From: DASXKD01 sp963734725
Lineage (GTDB): Bacteria > Actinomycetota > Actinomycetes > Streptosporangiales > Streptosporangiaceae
NCBI GenBank assembly: GCA_963734725.1
Contig: CAVTIX010000009.1
Span: forward strand, 669,979-733,978
Direction of reading: 5' to 3'
DNA: 64,000 bases
Shown here one piece after another: positions 1 through 7,700 of the stretch. The position numbers were made by a program, and so were the translations under genes. A model generated the notes under the pieces. The model was given only the letters and a program-made list of their open reading frames with translations, was not told the origin of the DNA and made no database searches. How positions within the stretch are numbered: position 1 is the first letter of the stretch; the number at the start of each line of letters is the position of its first letter.

Positions 1-83
1 ACTTGCGCGATGCTCACGCAGGCACCCGGGCTGCCGATCGCGCTACGTTGCATCCAACGCATCATGAGGCGCCCGGGGAGCGC

Positions 84-123
84 ATCAGGTGGGGTGCAAG
101 CAACCGCTTGCACCCCACCTGAT
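84..123. terminator. Perfect 18-bp hairpin, terminator-like
   Basis: Two perfectly complementary 18-nt arms (84-101 and 106-123) enclose the 4-nt loop AACC. There is no clear T-run after it on either strand, so it is a strong stem rather than a textbook intrinsic terminator. It lies 170 nt beyond the stop of the minus-strand gene at 294, so it could end that transcript or one entering from outside the window. Confidence 0.55.
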
Positions 124-151
124 CAGCCAGTTTCCTGTTGTAGAAGGCCCA

Positions 152-190
152 CAATACTGGGGCAGTGCACTTATTCGGAGGTGCAGTATT
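152..190. repeat. Copy 1 of a 30-nt direct repeat bounding the accessory patch
   Basis: Positions 152-181 match 3459-3488 at 28 of 30 bases in the same orientation, and weaker similarity continues on both sides. This copy also holds an inverted pair, AATACTG (153-159) and CAGTATT (184-190). The two copies bracket about 3.3 kb that contains a transposase relic and two broken genes, so they may be old recombination or insertion boundaries. No known element end was recognised. Confidence 0.6.
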
Positions 191-293
191 CTCCGAGCCC
201 CTACGTAACCCGAGCGTCACACCCTTGCCTCGGTCTCGTGCAGCACGAGATGCGGAACGAAGCGCGTGTCATCGATCGTTTTTGAGTCGGCTG

Positions 294-902
294 CTACAGG
301 CCACGCCAGCCAGCCGCGCCCGGCGACGTGCCGACCAGCACTTCCAGTTCCGGCGGCAACCGGTCCGGGCGCAGCATGTACGCGGTCAGGCGGCAGTGGC
401 CCTCCAGCACTACCAAGCCGCCGGAGGGGCCGGTCGTGACCAGGATCAGCGGCGGGAACCAGGCTCCGTCGGCGATCGCCTGGGCCATGCCCAACGCCCA
501 GTCGCTGCTCACCCCGAACGGGGCTACGCCCGCGCGGATACGGGGAGCAGCGTCGGCCGCCAGGCAGGTGCCGCCCGACAGCTCGACCCAGTAGTCGTAG
601 TCGACATACCTGACCGTGGTCAGCTCGGCCGGGGTGATGGCCATCCACTCCCAGCAGACATCATGCCGGAAGCCGCCGAAAAGCCCGGTGCGGGTGCCAT
701 ATTCGCGATGCTGAGTCAGGAGCTGCTCGCGTGCCTGGTTCTCGGCCGGGTCGTCCAGGTTGGGAGCAGTGATGAGGCGCTCGGGCAGGCCAGCTTGGTC
801 CAGCAGCGCCTGAAGCTTGTCCCGGAACCGGGCGGCAGGCAGCTCGGTGCGCAGGAACAGCCCGATCATCTCCGCCTCGCTGCTTGGCCGCAGCCGCCGC
901 AT
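294..902 (-). CDS. Hypothetical protein with a ParB-like motif
   Basis: A protein of about 202 residues with no family I can name firmly. Near the C-terminus is VVLEGHCRLTAYML, which resembles the G-H-x-R-x-x-A-Y signature of ParB/sulfiredoxin-fold proteins, so nucleotide or DNA binding is possible but unproven. The ATG at 902 is chosen because GAGGTG lies at a good distance upstream; a GTG three codons earlier is possible. It starts 21 nt after the stop of the nucleotidyltransferase gene on the same strand, so the two were probably co-transcribed. Confidence 0.6.
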   Translation of the reverse strand: MRRLRPSSEAEMIGLFLRTELPAARFRDKLQALLDQAGLPERLITAPNLDDPAENQAREQLLTQHREYGTRTGLFGGFRHDVCWEWMAITPAELTTVRYVDYDYWVELSGGTCLAADAAPRIRAGVAPFGVSSDWALGMAQAIADGAWFPPLILVTTGPSGGLVVLEGHCRLTAYMLRPDRLPPELEVLVGTSPGAAGWRGL

Positions 903-923
903 ACCCAGCACCTCGCGCCCACG

Positions 924-1659
924 TCACGCGTCCATCCAGACGTCGTCCCTCAGTTCCAGAGAGGCCCGGACGCCGGACACGAGCGTACCCAGGTCCTGCT
1001 CAGGCCGGCGGAGCTGGTCTTGAACGCTGCCCAGCCCGGCACGTTCGGTAAGCCGTTTTTCGTTGAGCACCCATTCGCCAGCGGCCGCCAGGCGGCCCTG
1101 GGCCGTAGCCAGCACCGCTTGGCACAAGTTCGCCAGGCTGGCCACCCGGTCCTGGCGCCCGGCGTGGACCTCGGCAAAGTGCAGCGCCCCCCGCGGCGAG
1201 CCGGGACCAGGCGGCCGGCGCGGTCTGCTGCAACTTCGGCGGGAACCCCGGGCGGGGCAGGTCACCGGCCAGCACCCTGCCAAGGGCCAGCTCCCCCGCC
1301 AGAACGTAGGTGGCGATCCCGGCCACGTAGCCGACTTCGCGGTCAATCTCGAACCGGCCGTCCTCGGCGGCCGCGGTCCAGCGCAGGGCCTCGTCGAGGT
1401 CCCGGTAAATGAGGTCGACCTTGGCGCCCTCGATCGTCAGCCAGGCCCCACCGTTGACGATGCGGCCCCACTCGCCCGGAGCGAAGACCCGGCCCGGCCA
1501 GCCCAGCGCGACGATGTCCGCAGGGTCGAGGCTGCCGCGGTAGTAGAGCCCGAAATCCCAGTCCGAACCCTCGACAGCCGTGTTCGATGCTCTCGACCCG
1601 CCCAGGGTGACCGCCACAACCCCGGGAATCGCGGCCAGTTTCGTAGCGAGTTGCTCCAC
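924..1659 (-). pseudogene. Nucleotidyltransferase-domain protein, frameshifted
   Basis: The GTG at 1659 opens a nucleotidyltransferase fold: LGGSRASNTAVEGSDWDFGL contains the GGSR...DxD signature for metal and NTP binding. Reading is good to about residue 148 (near 1215); coding sense then moves to another minus frame that runs through ALHFAEVHAGRQ and VLNEKRLTER to a stop at 924. The span is 736 nt, one more than a multiple of three, consistent with a single inserted base near 1190-1215. The substrate is unknown; the domain occurs in antibiotic adenylyltransferases and in toxin-like MNTs. Whether the shift is real or a sequencing error cannot be told here. Confidence 0.7.
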
Positions 1660-1752
1660 GGCACAAGTATCGTTCCGCCAGTGCCGACGGCAGCTGGACC
1701 AGGAAGGCCCGCACCCCCCTCCAGCTCAGTAGCCGAAACCGCGGGGTGTCGA

Positions 1753-1983
1753 TCAGGCCGCAGCGGGCATCCAGGGCTCGCCTTGGGTGAGCATGACCAG
1801 GGCGTCGAAGAAGCCGATGCCGTGTTTGGCGGCGGTGGACAGGTAGCTGCGGATGGCGCAGAACTGGCGGGCGCCGGTCATGGTGCGCAGGCAGCCGGAT
1901 ACTTTCTGGTTCAGCTTGGCTATTCGTATGTCGCGCTCGGTTCCGTTGTTATCGGGTGGCGCGCGGAAGTCGATGGCCGCTCC
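1753..1983 (-). mobile_element. IS66-family transposase, C-terminal relic
   Basis: In the minus strand, 76 codons read like the tail of an IS66-type transposase: PPDNNGTERDIRIAKLNQK, then KVSGCLRTMTGARQFCAIRS and YLSTAAKHG, ending at a TGA at 1753-1755. The family hallmark here is the (F/P)DNNxxERDIRxxK box followed by SGCxRT and FCxIRSYLST. The frame is closed upstream by a TGA at about 1984-1986, so most of the roughly 500-residue enzyme is missing. Terminal inverted repeats were not found. Confidence 0.8.
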
Positions 1984-2062
1984 TCACGGCGAACCATGGA
2001 ACCGGACATCAGCGCAGGACCCGCGAGAACGCCGAGGCCTGCTGTCCGACGCGGGGGCATCT

Positions 2063-3059
2063 ATGGTTGGGGCAATGGGCGCTCCACGATCGCGAACACC
2101 CAACGAGCCCGCCGCGCGGGCGATCGCCGGAGCCCTCTACCCGGACCTGGACAGCGTTGCATGGATCCCCTCCGACGATGCCGACGTGTTCCGCCTGAGC
2201 TTCACGTCGAACCGGTCGCCCCGGATTCTCAAGATGGCTACCCATGGCATCCGGGCCGTCTGGAGGGAGATCGGCGCCTTTCCGGCCATGCGGCGCCTGG
2301 GAATCCCCGAGGTGCTGGAGTTCGAGCACACGTCCGACGACCTACCGGATCTGGGCATCGACTTCCACATCACGCCTGAGCTGGCACATCCACCGCAGGC
2401 AAACCGTGCGATGGCGGAGTTGTGGACCAGCGACCGGGCCGGTGCCCTCGATGTGGCCCACTGGCTGGGCGACTGCAGCGGCAGAATCGAGTCCCTCGAC
2501 TGGCGACAGGTGCCGCGAGCCGACAGCCCCGAACAGTCCGTCGCGATCGGCGTGCAGTGGCGGAAGACGCAGTACGCGCAGCTCCTGGCCCGGCCGGATT
2601 GCCCAGCCTGGGCACGCACCTTCATCGATCATGTGAGCGAGACGCTGAGCCGCCCGGAAACGTTCGACAGCTTCGGGGGCTGGGCAGGCGAGCTGCTCCA
2701 GGCCCGGGACGGGCGGTTCGTCCCAATCGACTGGCCAGGTCTCGGCGCAGCGCCACGCGGGTGGGTCGCAGGCAGCGCTGGCGCTGGAGATCCTGCTCCG
2801 GTTCGGGGCCGCGGACCCGGCACTCCTCGTGGAACGGTTCCTGGCCGGCTGGGTCCCGGCGGGCCTTGACCAGAGCCGACTCGAAGACCTGCGCCTCTGG
2901 TGGATGCACGGCATCCTATGGTGGGCCGGGCTGAGCCCCAGCCTGGGCACTGACCCCGATGCCGACCTCACCGACGTCTACGCAGCCGCCCGGCACTGTC
3001 TGAAGAACGACGATCCGGTGAGCTGGCTGTCAAGGGACACCGCAGCGGCGGCTCGCTAG
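2063..3059 (+). pseudogene. Phosphotransferase-like protein, frameshifted
   Basis: The first 225 or so codons read in one frame (MVGAMGAPRSRT... to GRFVPIDWPG), the rest in the next frame (QAALALEILLRFGAADPALL ... SRDTAAAAR). The span of 997 nt leaves a remainder of one base, implying an insertion near 2735-2755. The segment RDGRFVPIDWPG resembles the metal-binding IDW region of aminoglycoside/choline phosphotransferases, but the HGD catalytic loop is not evident (FGGWAGELL stands in its place), so the assignment is weak. ATG 2063 is used; ATG 2075 is an alternative. It lies head to head with the broken nucleotidyltransferase across the IS66 relic. Confidence 0.5.
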
Positions 3060-3477
3060 CCGGCCCTCGGCCGTCACCACGCAGCATCGCCGTCATCGGC
3101 GGGGCCGGTTCTTAACGTCCAATTGAGCAGCACACCTGACCAGTTACGAAGAAATAACCGGTGAACCGCGTCCGGAAAATGACGTGGATCCCAGACGCAG
3201 GGTGGTGCGGCGGGTGGAGGCCGGCGCCGGGGAGCAGCCACCTGCACGAGTTCACCCCGCCGCCCGAGTGAACTCAGCCGCTGGTGCCTCATGGGATCAA
3301 AGTAGCGGCAGTAGGCTGCTGAAAGGCCCGGCAAACTCGATGTCCGCTTCCTGACACCTCAGGGGCCGTGGGGACGACGCTTCTCACGTTCAAGTCCGTT
3401 GCATCTGATGCAACGAACAGCCTCTGGACAGCGCGACATCACCCGATGAAGCTACCCGCAATACTGGCGCAGAGCAC
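3060..3477. other. Non-coding stretch downstream of the phosphotransferase relic
   Basis: About 420 nt without a convincing gene. It contains the palindrome CGTTGCAT-CTG-ATGCAACG (3397-3414) and most of the second copy of the 30-nt repeat, which runs into the 3' end of fic. An open frame on the minus strand here shows no recognisable family or ribosome-binding site and was not accepted. Confidence 0.5.
3397..3414. repeat. Palindrome CGTTGCAT-N3-ATGCAACG, copy downstream of fic
   Basis: Perfect 8-bp arms with a 3-nt spacer. The core GTTGCAT-N3-ATGCAAC recurs at 4669-4687, so the same palindrome sits on each side of the fic gene. It could be an operator for a dimeric regulator or the trace of an inserted cassette. 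Confidence 0.45.
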
Positions 3478-3488
3478 TTATTCGGAGG
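3459..3488. repeat. Copy 2 of the 30-nt direct repeat
   Basis: It differs from 152-181 at only two positions and has the same orientation. The fic stop codon (TAA, 3478-3480) lies inside it, so the last codons of Fic are part of the repeat. This suggests the repeat contributed or replaced the original fic 3' end. Confidence 0.6.
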
Positions 3489-4542
3489 GTGCGGTGTTCG
3501 TCCGGGTCCAGGTTGCAGAGCGGCCGGTCCCGTCAGATCTGACCTCGCCCTCGTGCTTGAGTTGTTCCAGAACGAGCCTGATGGTCTGGTCGCTGACACC
3601 TGGCACGGCTGTCCTGATGTCGGCGAGGCGGAACGTGACTGGCGCATGGCGCAGTATGTGCCTGCGGATGCGCTGTTGCTTGGTTCCGGGGGTCTTCGCT
3701 GAGGCTGCGCGAGCGGCGAACACGGTGTAGGCGTCGGCAAGCACGCTGGTGAAATAGCTGAGCCACGGCCATGGGTCGGCGGCGCCTTCGTGCCAGCCAT
3801 GGGTGGACTCCAAGAGCGCCTGGTAGTAGGCGTCCGCCGACTCCGCTACGGCTAGCTCGATGCTCACGTAGCGTCCAATGGTGTACCCGTGGTCGGTGAG
3901 CATGGCGTTGGTAAGCAGGCGGGCCACTCGCCCATTGCCGTCCTCAAAGGGGTGGATGACCATAAGGTCGAGGATGAACAGTCCGGTCAGCAGCACTGGA
4001 TGGTGCTCTCCAGCGGCGACCGCCTGGTAGTAACGGCCGATGAGGTCGTCAATGGCAAAAGGGGTTATGGCGGCGGACACCGGCTTGAAGCGGACGGTCG
4101 TTGAACCGTCTGGTGAGCGGCCCGCAACCAGGTTGTCCTCGGTCTTGAACGCCCCACCGGACATAGCAGTATGGGCGAAGAGCAGCCGATGCAGGTGCAG
4201 GATCAGGCCGACATTCAGCGGGCGCCAGTCCTCCTGGAATAGATAGTCCTGGGCGTCGCGGTAGCCGGCCAGTTCCTGTTCGCTCCGGTTGCGCAGCGAA
4301 GAGGTGCGCCGGTTGATGATCCGCTCGGCGCGGCCAGCGTCCGCCACCACGACCCCTTCGATCGCGGAGGATGCGGTGATGCTTTGGACGCGAGCCCGGT
4401 CGGCGAGCTCGGTGAGCAGTCCGGGCATTTGGTCGCGGTATAGCGCTCCGGAGCCCCGTCCGAAGTCGAGCGCACTGAGCCGGGCAACCACATGGGCTGG
4501 CACCCGTCCGATGAGCGCGTCAAGATCGGCGAAGCTGCGCAC
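3478..4542 (-). CDS. Fic family AMP-transferase (class II type)
   Basis: A 354-residue protein with the Fic active-site loop HPFEDGNGR at about residues 197-205; the His is catalytic and D/N/R bind the nucleotide phosphates. An N-terminal inhibitory-helix motif, SSAIEG, fits (S/T)xxxE(G/N), so the enzyme is probably self-inhibited (class II). The C-terminal 70 residues look like a winged helix, common in this Fic subfamily. Such enzymes transfer AMP from ATP to hydroxyl groups of target proteins; the target is unknown. The GTG start at 4542 has an AGGAGG six bases upstream. No antitoxin gene is adjacent. Local AT content is higher than in flanking genes, suggesting transfer. Confidence 0.9.
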   Translation of the reverse strand: MRSFADLDALIGRVPAHVVARLSALDFGRGSGALYRDQMPGLLTELADRARVQSITASSAIEGVVVADAGRAERIINRRTSSLRNRSEQELAGYRDAQDYLFQEDWRPLNVGLILHLHRLLFAHTAMSGGAFKTEDNLVAGRSPDGSTTVRFKPVSAAITPFAIDDLIGRYYQAVAAGEHHPVLLTGLFILDLMVIHPFEDGNGRVARLLTNAMLTDHGYTIGRYVSIELAVAESADAYYQALLESTHGWHEGAADPWPWLSYFTSVLADAYTVFAARAASAKTPGTKQQRIRRHILRHAPVTFRLADIRTAVPGVSDQTIRLVLEQLKHEGEVRSDGTGRSATWTRTNTAPSE

Positions 4543-4555
4543 GAAACCTCCTAAG

Positions 4556-4609
4556 CAAACCCACTAAACAAACTAATCCTAGCCTTGATTAGCATGTTTA
4601 GTTGGTTTG
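4556..4609. promoter_or_regulatory. Inverted repeat in the fic promoter, likely operator
   Basis: Two 23-nt arms (4556-4578 and 4587-4609) match as inverted repeats at 20 of 23 positions around an 8-nt spacer. The left arm contains CCACTAAACAAACTAATC. The element is strikingly AT-rich for this genome and begins about 14 nt upstream of the fic GTG, overlapping where the promoter must be. The Fic C-terminal winged-helix region is an obvious candidate ligand, which would make the gene autoregulated. Confidence 0.55.
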
Positions 4610-4668
4610 TTGATAGGTTCACGGTCCACGGCTCGCTGCAGCTCTGGCGCTTGTCGGGGGTGCCCCCG

Positions 4669-4687
4669 GGTTGCATCAAATGCAACC
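4669..4687. repeat. Palindrome GGTTGCAT-N3-ATGCAACC, copy upstream of fic
   Basis: Perfect 8-bp arms with spacer CAA. It shares the core of the palindrome at 3397-3414; the two lie outside the 3' and 5' ends of fic. Confidence 0.45.
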
Positions 4688-4708
4688 GTCGCGATGATCA
4701 AGGCCGGT

Positions 4709-4742
4709 AGGCGGGTCCCCTGCTGACAACGGGGACCCGCCT
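4709..4742 (-). terminator. Terminator of the nrdR-nrdJ transcript
   Basis: A 12-bp perfect GC-rich stem (4709-4720 with 4731-4742) and a 10-nt loop, 34 nt beyond the nrdJ stop codon. There is no U-tract, which is common for actinobacterial terminators. Confidence 0.7.
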
Positions 4743-4776
4743 GAACAGGCAATTCACTGTCAGGCAGTGCCCAGAA

Positions 4777-7700
4777 CTAGCTACAACCGCTGGTGGCGCC
4801 GCAGCCTTCGCAGACGTAACAACTGCCGGCCGGGCGCATCTTGGTGCCACAGATGAGGCACAGTGGCGCGTCCGCGGTGCGACCCTGATGTGACTCCAGC
4901 AGTTCGGTCGAACTGTGCGGCCCGGCAGCCGTCTGGTCGTTCCGCGGGCTGGTGGGTGGCTCTTGCCGTTCGGGGCGGCCGGGTGCCGACGGCTGGGGCG
5001 ACTCTGCCCGGCCGGCGGCCTGTTCCCGGTGCGCCGGGGGTTCCGGCTGCCGCTCGCGCGGGGCGGACTGCGCCATCTCCGCCGGGTCCATGTCCTCGGC
5101 GGCGACCGCGCCGGGGTCTTCCCCGGCAAGCTGGGCGGCCCGTTCGGCCGCGGACAGGATGCCCAGCTCGGAGCGCGTGTCGTAGGGCAGGTGGTCCAGC
5201 GCCAGGCGGCGGAACACGTAGTCCATCACCGAGCTTGCGATACGAATGTCCGGGTCATCGGTGACCCCGGCCGGCTCGAAGCGCATGTTGGTGAACTTCT
5301 CTACCCACTTCTCCAGCGGGACCCCGTACTGCAGGCTGATGGAGATCGCCATCGAGAAGGCGTCCATGACGCCCGCCAGCGTGGAACCCTGCTTGCCCAG
5401 CTTGAGGAAGACCTCGCCCACGCCGTCGTCGGGGTACTTGGAGACAGTCATGTACCCTTCCGCGCCCGACACCGAGAACCTGGTCACGCTGGCCGGGCGC
5501 TGCCGGGGCAGCCGACGGCGCACCGGGCGCACCTCCCGCACGGGCTCGGCGGCGGGCGCTGGCGCCGTGGACGTCTTCTTCCTGGCATCCGACAGCGGCT
5601 GGCCCACCTTGCAGTTGTCCCGGTAGATCGCCAGGGCCTTGAGACCCAGCTTCCAGCCTTCGAAGTAGATCTTCTCTATGTCCTCGATTGTGGCGCTTTC
5701 TGGCATGTTGACCGTTTTTGAGATGGCGCCACTGAGCCCAGGCTGGACCGCGGCCATCATCCGCACGTGCCCCATGGGGCTGATGGCACGCTCGCCCATG
5801 GCGCAGTCGAAGACCTCGTAATGCTCGGGCCGCAGCCCGGGCGCGTCCACGACGTGACCGTGCTCGGCGATGTACTCGGTGATCGCCTCGATCTGCTCGT
5901 CCTGGTATCCCAGGCCCTTCAGCGCCCGCGGGACGGTCCGGTTGACGATCTGCATGGAACCGCCGCCGACGAGTTTCTTGAACTTGACCAGCGCTAGGTC
6001 CGGCTCGACACCAGTGGTGTCACAGTCCATCATGAGCCCGATGGTGTTATGGCTCACCATGCCGTTGGCGACGTAGGTTACGTTGTCGGGAACCGACAGG
6101 TCGTACGTCGGCTGGACTCCGCCGTCTTCGTTGGCCGCCACCCGCTCGAATAGGTATCCGAGCGCCGCGCCGAGCCGCGCATCCCGAGTCTCTTCGAACA
6201 GCCGACGCACCAGCATGCGGGGCACACCGCCGCTAGTCTTGCGCAGCGACTGCATGATCGTGTCATGCCGGGGATGACCTGTCGGCGCTGTGTCCTGCCA
6301 CACTTGACCTGGCAGGAACAGCAGATCCTTCTTTGCGGATGAACCTGGCTCAAGAGCCACCATCAGGCGTGCCTTGCGCTCGCCGATGAACCCTACGACC
6401 TCGTCGAAGTTCAGCGCATGATCGATGTTGCGCAGCCGAACTTGAAAGACGTCGCCGCCCCAGCCACTGGTTGTCTGCCGAGTGGTGGCAGCAAGCCCGA
6501 GCACCAACAGCAGGGACCGGATCTCACCTGCGAAGTCCGCATGCGCGGTCGTGACGCTCGGAACCCCGGCCAGCACTGTTCCGTCGGCCTCGAAGAGGCC
6601 TCTGAGGAAGGCTGCGTAAATAACTGGGTCGTTGGCCTCAAGGATCGCCGATGGGATCCGCGGCACCCAGCCTTTCCCGCTATGGCCGTCCTCCGGCAGT
6701 TCCTTGGCAAACCCAGCGGCCTCCCACCACCGGGCGACCCGTACGGATCGTAGGGTTACTTCGCGATACCCCTCACAGGCGGTGACGGCGGGGGTGATGC
6801 CGAACAATTCCTTGGAGAGGACACTGAGCCGTTCGACGACATCCATGTCATCATCGGCGACGCACAGCCGGATTCCCTTGGCGTGCAGACTGCCGTCACC
6901 CATGAAATACCCCACGAGTTCGGCCAGCTCCGCCGTAATGACGTCGGGAACCCGGAGATACTGATCGCCCGTCCAGTACGCCTGGTCGAGCACCGGCAGG
7001 GGAACACTCCGCGGCTCTCCCACCATTGTGCCCATCTGTAGCGGCACCAGGTCTCCCGGTGCGAGGTCGGCCAATCGCCGCCACTGCCACTCGCTCGTCT
7101 CGGGCACGATGATCTTGATCCGGTGCGTTAGCGTTCCCTGGATCTGGTAGCCGCCTTCGGTGCGGATGAGACGGGTGGGCTCTTCGCCGTTCACGAAGAA
7201 CTTGGTGGCACGACGCGGCCCCTCGTCCGTCGAGACAGCGAGATCGAGGCCTTGCCACCGGTCGCCATAGACGTCACCTAGCTCACCAAGACGCACCAGT
7301 CCACGATCGGTAGTGACCATGGAATCAGGCGTAAGGCAGCCGGTGGGCGCGAGCAGCGACGCCTGTGCGTTTCTATACCCGTTCGCCTCGCCGAGGGCCA
7401 GGCACTTCTGCCAGGCCGCGTTCGCGGCGGCGTGGATGGCCTCGTCGATGCCACCGAGGGTCTTGATCTGCGCGCTGGCGTCGGCGTGCTTGCGCATCAC
7501 CCGCTGGTGGGCGGACGCGTTGCGCTCGTAGCCGTCGTAGGGGCCGACGACCGCGGCGAGTTCCGCGGACCGGCGGTACGCGGTGCCGGTCATCAGCGAC
7601 GTGATGGCGGCGGCGATCGACCGGCCATCCTCAGAGTCGTAGGCGTGGCCCGTCGCCATCAGCAGCGCGCCGAGGTTGGCGTACCCGATGCCGAGTTGCC

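Noticed and set aside
3074..3334. Minus-strand 86-codon frame
   Set aside because: No ribosome site, family or codon pattern; placed in a patch of decayed DNA.
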